This document shows, piece by piece, positions 54,331 through 63,313 of a stretch of DNA of 64,000 nucleotides. The notes under the pieces were generated by a model. It saw only the letters and a program-made list of their open reading frames with translations. It searched no databases and was not told the DNA's origin. How positions within the stretch are numbered: position 1 is the first letter of the stretch; the number at the start of each line of letters is the position of its first letter. Made by a program: the position numbers and the translations under genes. Origin of the DNA: JBDGYW01 sp964518955 (GTDB lineage: Bacteria; Gemmatimonadota; Gemmatimonadetes; Gemmatimonadales; GWC2-71-9); NCBI GenBank assembly GCA_964518955.1, contig CAZFHS010000036.1, positions 1 to 64,000 of the forward strand, read 5' to 3'.

Positions 54331-56649
54331 GTGTCAGCAATGGGTCGTTGGACGACAGCCGCCATACTTGTGGCGGCGCTGTTTCCTGAACCCGCGGAGC
54401 CCCAGGCCCGCATCACTGGAATCGTCCGAGGTAACGGAAGCGGTGACGTCGTCGAGAACGCTCAGGTGGAAGTCGTGGACAGACGACTCCGCACTCTGAG
54501 CGGTAGCGACGGCCGGTTCGTGTTAGAGTCGGTGCCGATCGGCGTACACACGCTGCGCGTGACCCGCATCGGCTACGCCCTCATTGAATTGCAGCTCAAC
54601 GTCAGCGACACGAACCAAATCGACCTATCGGTCGACATGGAACCGGTGGCTCTGCGCCTGAGCGAGATTGTGGTGACACCCGGTCACTTCGGCGTGATGG
54701 AGACTCAGGTCGTCGCCGAGCGCACTTTGACTAGGGATGAGATCGAGACTCTACCTCAGTTAGGGGAGGACGTTTTCCGAGCTATCAAGCGCCTACCGGG
54801 CGTCGCCGCTCACGACATCTCAACCAAGCTCAATCTGAGGGGAGCTACCGCCCAGGAGTTATTGGTCACGTTGGACGGTCTCGAATTGTACGAACCCTAT
54901 CACCTCAAAGACTTCGATGGAGCACTCGGCATCGTCGATGTCCATTCAATAGGGTCTGTCGACCTCGTGACTGGAGGGTTCGGGGCCGAACACGGCGACA
55001 AGCTCACCGGTGTGTTCGACATGACTTCGCGAGTGCCGCCGATCACAGGCACGCGCACCACTCTAGGTCTCAGCATCACCAACGCCAGCTTCATGAGCCA
55101 AGGCGGATTCGGCACTGGTAGAGGACAATGGCTCTTGTCAGCACGTAGGGGATATTTGGACATAGCGATGGCGCTGACCGGTGGCAACGATGACATCTCA
55201 CCCCAGTACTGGGATGTGTTTGGAAAGGTCCAATACCAGCCACATCGCAAGCACATGTTCAGCGGCAGCATCCTCCATGCTAGCGACAACCTGAGTCTCT
55301 CGGATGAAACTCTTCATTTCCTGGAAACTGGATGGAAGAGCAGCTACGCCTGGACCGCGTGGGACGCAAACCTGAACAGCAGAGTGAACGCGCGAACGAT
55401 GGCGTGGGCGGGACGGGTGACCCGGCACCGTGCGGGCCGCGGCGAAGATCTAGGACGTGTCTCAGGGCCCGAGTGGATTTCAATCACTGACGATCACGTC
55501 TTCAGGTTTGTGGGGGCAAGCCACGATTTGAGCCTAGAGCTCACCGACCGTGCAATGCTCAAGCTTGGTGGAGAAGCCAAGCGCCTCAAATCATCGTATG
55601 ACTACTTCAACGCCACCCGAACACTGATAGCGACTCCGCAGCGAGAGCTGGGGGCGCGTCACGATACGACAGCGGTTGTCAGAGTACCATATGGCAACGA
55701 AGTGAGTGCCTTTGTTGCCGCCCGGATCAGACCGATCGACGCATTCACGACCGAGGTCGGCGCACGATACGACCATACGTCCCACACGAACGAGAATGAG
55801 TGGTCTCCACGAGTGTTGGCCGCTCTTGAGCTCACGGCAACCACAAACATTCGCGCGAGCTGGGGGCGCTACTACCAATCTCACGGAGTTCACGAGCTTC
55901 AGGTGGCAGATGGTCAGCGCAGGTTCTCTCCCTCGGACCTGGCAACACAACTGGCACTGGGAGTAGAGCAGCGGTTGCCGGCTGACGTGAACCTACGAGT
56001 GGAGCTATACAAGAGGGCGACCGCCGACCAGCGACCTCGATACATAAATTCGGAACAAGAGCTATCCGCCTTCCCGGAGGCCGAAGGCGGTCGAATTCTA
56101 GTTGACCCGGGCCGAGGGAGTGCGCGAGGCATCGAGATGTTGGTGTCGCGAGAGCTGGGCACACACTGGGCGTGGTCGGTGAGCTATGTGTTGGCTGAGG
56201 CAAAAGACGAGATCGACGGTGAATGGGTCCCGAGAGCGCTCGATCAGCGACACACGTTCGGCCTCAACACCGCCTATAGGCCCAACGACAAATGGCGGCT
56301 ATCGGCATCGTGGTACTATCACACGGGTTGGCCCACGACGGACACCGACTTCCGCGTTGACTCACTCGCAGACGGGTCGCTGTTCCTCGCTCGTGAATTC
56401 GGACCGCTGAACGGCATTCGCGTACCCTCATACCATCGCCTCGACCTGCGCGCGACGCGGAACTTCTCCGTGGGGAACGGCGTGCTCCAGGTTTACGCGG
56501 ACATCTTCAATGCCTACAACCGCACAAACATCTCGTCGTACGATCACTGGGCATACGTGGACGAAAATGGGAATCTCTACGTCGGCAGAGACAACGGGCA
56601 GGAGATGCTGCGAATATTGCCGTCGATTGGGTTGCGATACGAGTTCTGA
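54331..56649 (+). CDS. TonB-dependent receptor with carboxypeptidase-regulatory-like N-terminus
   Basis: The receptor has a signal peptide, a carboxypeptidase-regulatory-like domain (ITGIVRGNGSGDVVENAQVEV), a plug (LSEIVVTPGHFGVME, LNLRGATAQELLVTLDGLELYEPYHL) and a barrel ending in IGLRYEF with the normal terminal Phe. I favour a GTG at 54331, four bases after a GGAGG site, though an ATG at 54340 is possible. The length is about 772 residues. It lies 226 bases upstream of the GH20 hexosaminidase in the same direction, so an amino-sugar oligosaccharide is a fair guess for its ligand, but no SusD-type partner is present. It is not followed by a DUF4249-like lipoprotein, unlike the other receptors. 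Confidence 0.9.
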   Translation: MSAMGRWTTAAILVAALFPEPAEPQARITGIVRGNGSGDVVENAQVEVVDRRLRTLSGSDGRFVLESVPIGVHTLRVTRIGYALIELQLNVSDTNQIDLSVDMEPVALRLSEIVVTPGHFGVMETQVVAERTLTRDEIETLPQLGEDVFRAIKRLPGVAAHDISTKLNLRGATAQELLVTLDGLELYEPYHLKDFDGALGIVDVHSIGSVDLVTGGFGAEHGDKLTGVFDMTSRVPPITGTRTTLGLSITNASFMSQGGFGTGRGQWLLSARRGYLDIAMALTGGNDDISPQYWDVFGKVQYQPHRKHMFSGSILHASDNLSLSDETLHFLETGWKSSYAWTAWDANLNSRVNARTMAWAGRVTRHRAGRGEDLGRVSGPEWISITDDHVFRFVGASHDLSLELTDRAMLKLGGEAKRLKSSYDYFNATRTLIATPQRELGARHDTTAVVRVPYGNEVSAFVAARIRPIDAFTTEVGARYDHTSHTNENEWSPRVLAALELTATTNIRASWGRYYQSHGVHELQVADGQRRFSPSDLATQLALGVEQRLPADVNLRVELYKRATADQRPRYINSEQELSAFPEAEGGRILVDPGRGSARGIEMLVSRELGTHWAWSVSYVLAEAKDEIDGEWVPRALDQRHTFGLNTAYRPNDKWRLSASWYYHTGWPTTDTDFRVDSLADGSLFLAREFGPLNGIRVPSYHRLDLRATRNFSVGNGVLQVYADIFNAYNRTNISSYDHWAYVDENGNLYVGRDNGQEMLRILPSIGLRYEF

Positions 56650-56696
56650 CGCGATTGCAGAGTGGAGATTGGCGGTGATGCGGCGAGCAGGGGACA

Positions 56697-56795
56697 ACTG
56701 AGTCGAGCAGGGAGCAACGAACAGCGAACAGCGGATTTGTGAACTGAGAGATTGTTGCGCGTCGCTCGTTGATCGCTGCACGCGACATAGACATT
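56697..56795. repeat. Intergenic repeat, copy B
   Basis: This tract (GAGCAGGGAGCAACGAACAGC followed by CGCTCGTTGATCGCTGCACG and ending GACATAGA) is related in words and order to the repeat at 27684-27750. It separates the TonB receptor from the GH20 gene. The copies are degenerate, so the relation needs checking in a whole genome. Confidence 0.35.
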
Positions 56796-56875
56796 CCGTA
56801 CTCCTTCCATCCTTCCGCCCGCAACGATATCCTACTCCACAACCATCAACTCATTCACTTCACGATACCGGACCG

Positions 56876-58606
56876 ATGAAAACACATCATCTCGCCGCGG
56901 GTCTCTGCCTAATGCTATCCATGAGCGCGTGCTCCAAAGACGTGTCGGACTTTCACATCGTACCTTTCCCAGAGAAGATCTCGCCCGGCAGCGGCGAGTT
57001 CCTCTTGAACGGTGAGACGAGGATCTTTCTTTCGGATCACACAGACGAGAAGTTGCAGGAGCTCGGGGCATACGTAGCCGACATGATGCACACCGTCGTG
57101 GGAGTTACCCTCCACGTGGCAGATGATGTCGGAAGCCACGACGCCGAAAACGCGATCTTCTTGTTCCTATCACCCCAAGAGTCGAGGTCCAATCCCGAGA
57201 GTTACAGACTGATCGTGAACCCGGGGTCCATCAGCATCACGGCCTCGGACCACGCCGGGATCTTCTATGGACTCCAAACCTTGCGTCAGCTGCATTTTTC
57301 CCCCGCTGCTGCCCCTGCGGCCGACGCCGAGCACGGTGGAGAACACGGCCCCGCTGAGCAGGAGCACGCCGAGGAGACAGAGGGAGAGCACGGAGAGGCT
57401 AGTGAATCCCACGGCGAGGCGACAGGAGAGACATGGGCAACGCCTGGCGTTAGCATCTCCGACTCACCGAGGTTCCCGTACCGAGGCCTGCATCTCGACG
57501 TTGGGCGCCACTTGTTCCCGGTTGACTTCATCAAGCGTTACATCGACCTGATGGCGATGTACAAGATGAACAAGTTCCACTGGCATCTCACAGAAGATCA
57601 GGGTTGGAGAATTGAGATCGAGAAGTACCCTCGCCTGACGGAAATAGGCGCCTATCGGCGTGAGACTACGTTCGAGAAAAACCACAACCCGTACATCGGT
57701 GACGGCACCCCATATGGTGGCTTCTATACCAAGGATGAGGTGCGCGATATCGTTGCGTACGCGGACTCACGCTACGTAACCGTGATTCCCGAAATCGAAA
57801 TGCCGGGTCACTCCGTAGCTGCACTCGCTGCATATCCGGAACTCGGATGTACAGATGGACCGTTCGAGGTGTCGACTCGCTGGGGAGTACATGACGACAT
57901 CTACTGTCCGAGTGAAGAGACGTTCGCGTTCTTGGAAGATGTGCTCCTCGAAGTGATGGCGCTTTTCCCGAGCGAGTACATCCATATCGGAGCGGACGAG
58001 GCACCCAAAGCCAGGTGGGAGGAAAGCGACCTAGCGCAGGAGGTAATTCGCCGCGAGGGGTTGGCCGACGAACACGAGTTGCAGAGTTATTTCATTCGGC
58101 GTATCGAATCGTTTCTCCTTTCGCACGGGCGGAAGCTGATTGGTTGGGACGAAATTTTGGAAGGTGGCTTGGCGCCCGAGGCGACTGTCATGTCGTGGCG
58201 CGGCATCAGCGGCGGCATTGATGCGGCGCGACAAGGTCACGATGTGATCATGACACCGAACAGCCATATGTACTTCGACTACTACCAAGCCGACCCGGAT
58301 GGAGAACCTCTTGCCATCGGTGGGCTCATTACGCTCGAAGACGTATACGGGTACGAGCCCGTGCCGGATTCATTGTCCTGGAGCGAGGGCCAGCATATAC
58401 TCGGCGCCCAGGGCAATGTGTGGACCGAATACATGAAGACCACGGAGTACGTCGAGTATATGGTCTTCCCTAGAGCGTTGGCCCTGGCTGAGGTTGTGTG
58501 GTCGCCGAGAGACAAACGCGACTGGGAGAGCTTCGTGTTACGGTTACCGGCGCAGTTTGAGATGCTGGATCGGATGGAGGTGAACTATAGACCGTGGAAC
58601 GATTGA
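56876..58606 (+). CDS. GH20 beta-N-acetylhexosaminidase lipoprotein with His/Glu-rich insert
   Basis: The 576-residue enzyme removes terminal beta-linked N-acetylglucosamine or N-acetylgalactosamine. A lipobox (LSMSAC, Cys19) anchors it. A GH20b-type N-domain (IVPFPEKISPGSGEF) is followed by the catalytic barrel from about residue 200 (RGLHLDVGRHLFPVDFIKRYID, FHWHLTEDQGW). The catalytic Asp-Glu pair is Asp374-Glu375 in IHIGADEAPK. The unusual part is an insert at residues about 142-188 with five His and twelve Glu (EHGGEHGPAEQEHAEETEGE), placed between N-domain and barrel. It could bind metal ions or act as a flexible spacer. It is a likely partner of the nearby GH2 and sulfatase genes in breaking amino-sugar polysaccharides. 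Confidence 0.93.
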   Translation: MKTHHLAAGLCLMLSMSACSKDVSDFHIVPFPEKISPGSGEFLLNGETRIFLSDHTDEKLQELGAYVADMMHTVVGVTLHVADDVGSHDAENAIFLFLSPQESRSNPESYRLIVNPGSISITASDHAGIFYGLQTLRQLHFSPAAAPAADAEHGGEHGPAEQEHAEETEGEHGEASESHGEATGETWATPGVSISDSPRFPYRGLHLDVGRHLFPVDFIKRYIDLMAMYKMNKFHWHLTEDQGWRIEIEKYPRLTEIGAYRRETTFEKNHNPYIGDGTPYGGFYTKDEVRDIVAYADSRYVTVIPEIEMPGHSVAALAAYPELGCTDGPFEVSTRWGVHDDIYCPSEETFAFLEDVLLEVMALFPSEYIHIGADEAPKARWEESDLAQEVIRREGLADEHELQSYFIRRIESFLLSHGRKLIGWDEILEGGLAPEATVMSWRGISGGIDAARQGHDVIMTPNSHMYFDYYQADPDGEPLAIGGLITLEDVYGYEPVPDSLSWSEGQHILGAQGNVWTEYMKTTEYVEYMVFPRALALAEVVWSPRDKRDWESFVLRLPAQFEMLDRMEVNYRPWND

Positions 58607-58627
58607 GTTCTGCAGTCTTTCAGGCTG

Positions 58628-58712
58628 AATGACCAATATCCAACAAGGAATGTCCAATGATGAAGTGGAGCACACTTCGACATTGGTGATTCCTAGTTCG
58701 ATATTCGACGTT
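58628..58712. repeat. Eighty-five-base near-palindromic hairpin between convergent genes
   Basis: Two 39-base arms (58628-58666 and 58674-58712) match at 30 of 39 positions when one is reversed and complemented, across a 7-base loop. The arms contain the words CCAATATCC, AAGGAATGTCC and AATGATGAAGT. It fills the gap between the GH20 and permease genes and ends exactly at the permease stop. It may terminate both transcripts or be a palindromic dispersed repeat. Confidence 0.75.
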
Positions 58713-61472
58713 CTACTCAGCCCTCAAGGCGCTCACAGGATCCACTCTGCTTGCCCTGCGCGCGGGGAAGTACGCCGCGAGAAGAGCGACGATTGCCAAC
58801 AGGGCAGGCACGGCAATGAACGTAACCAGGTCGAGGGCTCCAACTCCGAACAACAGTTGACTGAGCAGTCTGCCTGCAAGAAGGGCAAGACCGAGTCCAA
58901 CCACTCCACCAATTGCAACTAACTTCATGCCGCTTGCGGTGAGCATTCTGATGACTTTGCCTGCATCAGCTCCCAGCGACATACGAATGCCCATCTCGCG
59001 CGTGCGTTGCGCGACGGCGTAGCTCACCACGCCATACAACCCGACACTGGCTAGCGTCAGAGCGAGCGCGGCAAAGACCGCAAGCAGTATTGCCGACAGG
59101 CGCGCAGGGAGCAGAACGATCGCGAGATGTTCCTCCATGGTCTTGGCTTCCCACACCCATGCCTCCGGATCCAGTTCACACAGCTGTGCCAACATCTGAA
59201 GAGCCAGTCTATCGGCGTTGAGTGAAGTACTGGCAACGACGGTCATGTAGCTCTGATAGTTCTGACTGTATGGTAGGTACACCAGTGACCTGGGGGCTTC
59301 ACCCAAAGAACGCACCTTTGCGTCGCTGGCGATGCCGACCACGAGCAACCCGTCGCCGCCTGGACGCTGGAGTACGCGACCAACTGCGTCCTCGCCCGGC
59401 CAGAAGCGATTTGCCAGCGCCTGGCTCACTAAAGCAACCCCAGGCGCATCTTCTCGATCGGAGCTATCGAAGTTTCGTCCTCTGACGATCTCGATTCCAA
59501 CCGCGCCAAAGAACCCGGGATCTACTTCCTTTCTATCTACGTCGTGGCCATCTCGATCCGGTGGCGGTTCAACTCCAGCCACGTTGATTCGTATAGAGTT
59601 CGTGCTCAGCGTATTCAGGTGGAGGTTGTTGGTGAGTCCTACCGCCTGCACGCCGGGGACCTGCTCCATTCGTTCGAAGTAGCTGCGCATGAACAGCCGG
59701 CCCTCCTCTTCCGAGTATCGCGTGCTGGGCAGAGCCATCGTGATGAGCGCGGCGGGTTCGTGCCCGAACCCAGGGTTCACAGATTGAGTTGCCTGGAAGG
59801 AGCGCAGGAACAGACCGGCCCCGATCAACAGCAAGAACGACACGGCGACCTGGCCGACAATCAGGGCGTTCCGCACGCTGAGACGGGATGCCCGTCCACC
59901 ACCTGCTATCTCGTCCTTGAGTGTTGAAGCAACATCGGGGTTCGTCGATTGCACCGCCGGAGCAAGGCCGAACAACACACCCGCCACAACCGAGATCAGG
60001 AGGGTGAACCCGAGCACCGTCGAATCGAGGCTCAGGTCGAGGTCGATGGGAACCGGAAGCGGCAGTTCGGCTGCCAAGAGCAGCTTCAGAAGTATCACAC
60101 CAAGTGCCACTCCTCCGACTCCACCGAGAATTCCAAGGAGCACCGACTCGGTGATCAATTGACCTACGAGAGACTTCCTCGATGCGCCGAGTGCCAGCCT
60201 CACGGCGACTTCCTTGCGACGATCTGTTGCCCGTGCGAGTTGGAAACTGGCGAGGTTGGCGCAAGTGATGAGAAGAACCAAACCGACCACGCTCATGAGG
60301 AGCCATGCTGCCGCCTTGACGAACCTGTCGAATGGCGGATAGATGATTACGTCCGCGGTGGGCAAAAGACGGATGGTATCGTCCGCATTCCAATGGCGAG
60401 GAAAATCCGTCTTCAAGCGGTTTGCCACTGCTGATGTAGACGCCAGTGCTTGCTGTAAGGAAACGCCTCGATTCAAACGTGCTCGCAAAAAGAAGGAGTG
60501 ATTTCCGCGCGATTCAATCTCGCTGCTTCCCGCCAGGACCTCATCGACCATCATCAGTGGCAAAAAGAACCCGGGCACGATACCACGGAACTTCCCCACG
60601 TAGTCTTCAGGTACCACACCTACAATCGTGTAGAGTCGCCCGCTGAGCCTCACCTCGGTACCAACAACGCCTGGATCCGCACCGAGAGTGTTCCTCCAGT
60701 AGCTGTGCGCTACCATCGCCACCGGATGGGCACCCGGGGAAACGTCATCCTCAGGAAGCAATGTGCGGCCCAACTTTGCGTTGATGCCCATCAGCTGGAA
60801 GAAATTCCCAGTGACCATCTCGACCGGCACCATTTCGATGGAGCCATCGCGATCTGCCTGAACCAAGCTGAGCATCGAACCCGACACACCTTCGAATACG
60901 TCTCTAGTGTCTTCCCTCAGGTCCAAGTAATCCGGGATCGAAAAGAGATTGTATGGAATCTCTGGCCGTGAGATGTATGCATCTACCAAGGTCTCTGGGT
61001 CCTGCAGCGGAACCGGGCGCAGCAGTATCGCGTTCACTAGGCTGAAGATTGCCGTGTTTGCTCCTATTCCGATCGAGAGAGACAGTATGGCTGTGAAAGT
61101 GAAACCCGGACCTTGCAGGAGCCGACGCATGGCATACCGGACGTTGCGGAGGAAACCCATAACTGCTGGGTCGCCACTCTTCAGTATGTTTTCCATTTGA
61201 TGCGTAGGTGCCACCGACGGCGTGCCGGCGTTCTTGATATCACGCGCCAGCATCGTATCATCGCCGAAAGTCTCGAGCATCTCCGCGGCAGTGCGACCTG
61301 CTGCGAGGCCGTCGTCGAAATGCGCGATCAGCTCTTTGACGATTTCGATCCCCCGTTCGCCCTCTATACCACTATCCTGAACGATCTTCAGAATGCGCTC
61401 GCGTATTCCCTGCGGGACCTCTGTCGCGGCGATCAGCCGCTCGAGGTCAGAAAACTCTTCGTTACTCACCAT
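58713..61472 (-). CDS. Orphan MacB-like ABC permease (ADOP type) 2, HAAS-like N-terminus
   Basis: This 919-residue inner-membrane protein has the same two-unit MacB/FtsX plan as the permease at 21.4-24.1 kb. Its FtsX parts read VLLITCANLASFQLARATDRRKEVAVRLALGASR and GVVSYAVAQRTREMGIRMSLGADA, and it ends ARRASRVDPVSALRAE. The first 90 residues differ: a helical segment with EVPQGIRERILKIVQDSG and FDDGLAAGRTAAEMLETFGD, which resembles the HAAS/DUF1700 sensor domain that usually accompanies PadR regulators. No ATPase gene adjoins it. It is 34 bases downstream of PadR 2 and should share its transcript. Confidence 0.9.
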   Translation of the reverse strand: MVSNEEFSDLERLIAATEVPQGIRERILKIVQDSGIEGERGIEIVKELIAHFDDGLAAGRTAAEMLETFGDDTMLARDIKNAGTPSVAPTHQMENILKSGDPAVMGFLRNVRYAMRRLLQGPGFTFTAILSLSIGIGANTAIFSLVNAILLRPVPLQDPETLVDAYISRPEIPYNLFSIPDYLDLREDTRDVFEGVSGSMLSLVQADRDGSIEMVPVEMVTGNFFQLMGINAKLGRTLLPEDDVSPGAHPVAMVAHSYWRNTLGADPGVVGTEVRLSGRLYTIVGVVPEDYVGKFRGIVPGFFLPLMMVDEVLAGSSEIESRGNHSFFLRARLNRGVSLQQALASTSAVANRLKTDFPRHWNADDTIRLLPTADVIIYPPFDRFVKAAAWLLMSVVGLVLLITCANLASFQLARATDRRKEVAVRLALGASRKSLVGQLITESVLLGILGGVGGVALGVILLKLLLAAELPLPVPIDLDLSLDSTVLGFTLLISVVAGVLFGLAPAVQSTNPDVASTLKDEIAGGGRASRLSVRNALIVGQVAVSFLLLIGAGLFLRSFQATQSVNPGFGHEPAALITMALPSTRYSEEEGRLFMRSYFERMEQVPGVQAVGLTNNLHLNTLSTNSIRINVAGVEPPPDRDGHDVDRKEVDPGFFGAVGIEIVRGRNFDSSDREDAPGVALVSQALANRFWPGEDAVGRVLQRPGGDGLLVVGIASDAKVRSLGEAPRSLVYLPYSQNYQSYMTVVASTSLNADRLALQMLAQLCELDPEAWVWEAKTMEEHLAIVLLPARLSAILLAVFAALALTLASVGLYGVVSYAVAQRTREMGIRMSLGADAGKVIRMLTASGMKLVAIGGVVGLGLALLAGRLLSQLLFGVGALDLVTFIAVPALLAIVALLAAYFPARRASRVDPVSALRAE

Positions 61473-61506
61473 GAACTCCCAGCTCGCTTATTGTGTCGGA
61501 TCGTGC

Positions 61507-61839
61507 CTACGATTCGAGCAATCCCAATCCCTTCATCGCTCCCACCAACTCGCTCCATTGCTTCCGGTATGCCGCCAAGTGTGTCGCACCCTTCTTGGTT
61601 AGGGAGTAGTACTTCCGCTGGCGACCTGACTTGGCCTCCTTCCACTTGCCGCGCACGAGTTTCTTGGTTTCGAGGTTGTAAAGCAGCGGATATAGAGTCG
61701 ACTGCCCCATTTTCAGCACACCGTCGCTCTGCCTGGAGAGCGCTTCGACCAACTCGTAACCGTACATCTCGCGCTGCTCCAGCAGCTGCAGCACAGCCAC
61801 GGGCCCAGCTCCCCTCATCAACTCACGGTCGATTTTCAT
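61507..61839 (-). CDS. PadR-family transcriptional regulator 2
   Basis: The 110-residue regulator has PadR patterns: PVAVLQLLEQREMYGYELVEALSRQSDG, STLYPLLYNLETKKLVRGKW and the wing RQRKYYSLTKKGATHLAAY. It should repress its own operon with the permease that follows. Although it pairs with a similar permease, its sequence is not close to PadR 1, which suggests two independent cassettes. A 15-base perfect palindrome lies 94 bases upstream of its start. Confidence 0.92.
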   Translation of the reverse strand: MKIDRELMRGAGPVAVLQLLEQREMYGYELVEALSRQSDGVLKMGQSTLYPLLYNLETKKLVRGKWKEAKSGRQRKYYSLTKKGATHLAAYRKQWSELVGAMKGLGLLES

Positions 61840-61932
61840 TGAGTTCCTTTTCGTCTGATTCGCACGCGCCGAACCGGCACTGTGACCTTCACCATGGGAC
61901 TACGAAAGTGACGCTTGGAAAGTTACATCCCT

Positions 61933-61947
61933 TCACATACTATGTGA
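61933..61947. promoter_or_regulatory. Palindrome upstream of PadR gene 2
   Basis: TCACATA-C-TATGTGA is a perfect 7-bp inverted repeat with a one-base centre. It lies 94 bases upstream of the PadR 2 start and is a likely operator for the regulator. Confidence 0.5.
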
Positions 61948-62030
61948 CGCGAGGCATGTACTTGTTGATTGGCCGCGGAGCGACGAGTAAGTGTTTATTG
62001 GTGGGGTGGGGAATTCCAGTTCAGATGTTA

Positions 62031-62047
62031 TCCGCGTACATCCGCGG
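62031..62047. repeat. Short dispersed repeat, copy 2
   Basis: TCCGCGTACATCCGCGG is almost identical to the word at 52227-52243. It lies 16 bases before the stop of the DUF4249-like gene. CCGCG-TACAT-CCGCGG shows a small dyad. Confidence 0.4.
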
Positions 62048-62062
62048 CAAGCCACTCGCGCG

Positions 62063-63313
62063 TTAGTTTCGTGTAACGGAAACTGTCCCGACCTGATTGA
62101 GTTGGCGGTCGTACGCATTCAAGGAGAACGAGCTTCCCGCGCCGGTTGAACCACCCAGCAGGATCGCTGATACGGAGTCGGGATCCGCAGGATCGACTTG
62201 GTAGATGGTCAGTGCCATATCGCCGCTTCGGAAGAAACCGTCGGAGCTGGTGTCCAATGCGCCCAGCACCCAGTCACCAACCACGAACGCCGCCATGTCG
62301 GTGGTGTCCTCACCTGCGGCAGCTACGTAGAGCTCGAGCTCGACATCGACTGCGATTCCTTGCACGGTACCGACAACACGGTACTCGCCCTCTCGATCGT
62401 CATCCAGGTCGCCGACTACCTTGACTTCGTTCGCCTCGGCGGTCACGCACCCAAAGACTCCCATTCCACCTTCGATATGGTTGACGAATCCCCTGCCCGA
62501 GAGCTGCATGTTTGCAGTGCGCATGTAATCGAAGAAGTGATCGTCCATCAAACCGACCGTCACGGTGTGAAGCCGGCCGGCGGTGAAAATGGACTCCGGC
62601 GATTTGTCGGACGTGCTGTCGTCGTCGAATATCGCGTCCATGAAGTTCGCCAGGTTCCCGGGAATGGTTATCGCCGTCGAATCCAGGAACATCAGAAACT
62701 TCGGGTCCAGGGTGTTCATGCTGTCGGGCCGCGAAACTTCGATTTGCACGGAGCGTCCGAACGTCGGTGTCACTTCTGCCTCGAGTGTGTCGACATCACG
62801 ATTCAACACCAACGTTGGTCCAGGCACGATTACCGAGTCGCCGGTGACGCGCAACACAATCCGGTCAGAACCGACCACCTGAGTCCAGCCGGTCACGACC
62901 ATTCCGTCAGCCGTCTGCACTCGTAGCTCGAGGGAATCCCCGGGTCGCATCGTCGGGCATCCCACAGGCCCCCAGTAGAGCCCCAACGCCCGGTCGAGGT
63001 TTGGATCGCCCGGCGTTTCAGTAAACGATACGGGCCCACAAGGGTCGCTCTCGATTGTCACGTTGGTGACAGTGACTGTCGCAGCAGTTACAGGTAACGG
63101 AGGCGGATCGCCAGGGATTACCGACGGAAGAGAATCGTCAGCGGAAGAAGTCCCCGTGAGTGTCTGCTCCACCAGTATCCACTGGCGGTCGATGTCCGGT
63201 CGCATTACGCCGAGCACAACGAGCATGGGATCGCCCTCAGGGATCGCCACCTCGCCGAACTTACACGACGTCAACGCGAGCGCGAGGCCGAATAGTAACA
63301 ACGCCCGGCGCAT
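62063..63313 (-). CDS. DUF4249-like lipoprotein 2
   Basis: The 416-residue lipoprotein begins at ATG 63313 with a signal ending LTSC. The ATG shares one base with the receptor stop, so they are coupled. The strands DPMLVVLGVMRPDIDRQWILVEQTL and PVTAATVTVTNVTIES resemble the opening of DUF4249 proteins. The order receptor-then-lipoprotein is the same as at 6.7-9.9 kb, though the proteins are not close in sequence. The upstream in-frame ATG at 63481 lies inside the receptor gene and was not chosen. Confidence 0.7.
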   Translation of the reverse strand: MRRALLLFGLALALTSCKFGEVAIPEGDPMLVVLGVMRPDIDRQWILVEQTLTGTSSADDSLPSVIPGDPPPLPVTAATVTVTNVTIESDPCGPVSFTETPGDPNLDRALGLYWGPVGCPTMRPGDSLELRVQTADGMVVTGWTQVVGSDRIVLRVTGDSVIVPGPTLVLNRDVDTLEAEVTPTFGRSVQIEVSRPDSMNTLDPKFLMFLDSTAITIPGNLANFMDAIFDDDSTSDKSPESIFTAGRLHTVTVGLMDDHFFDYMRTANMQLSGRGFVNHIEGGMGVFGCVTAEANEVKVVGDLDDDREGEYRVVGTVQGIAVDVELELYVAAAGEDTTDMAAFVVGDWVLGALDTSSDGFFRSGDMALTIYQVDPADPDSVSAILLGGSTGAGSSFSLNAYDRQLNQVGTVSVTRN

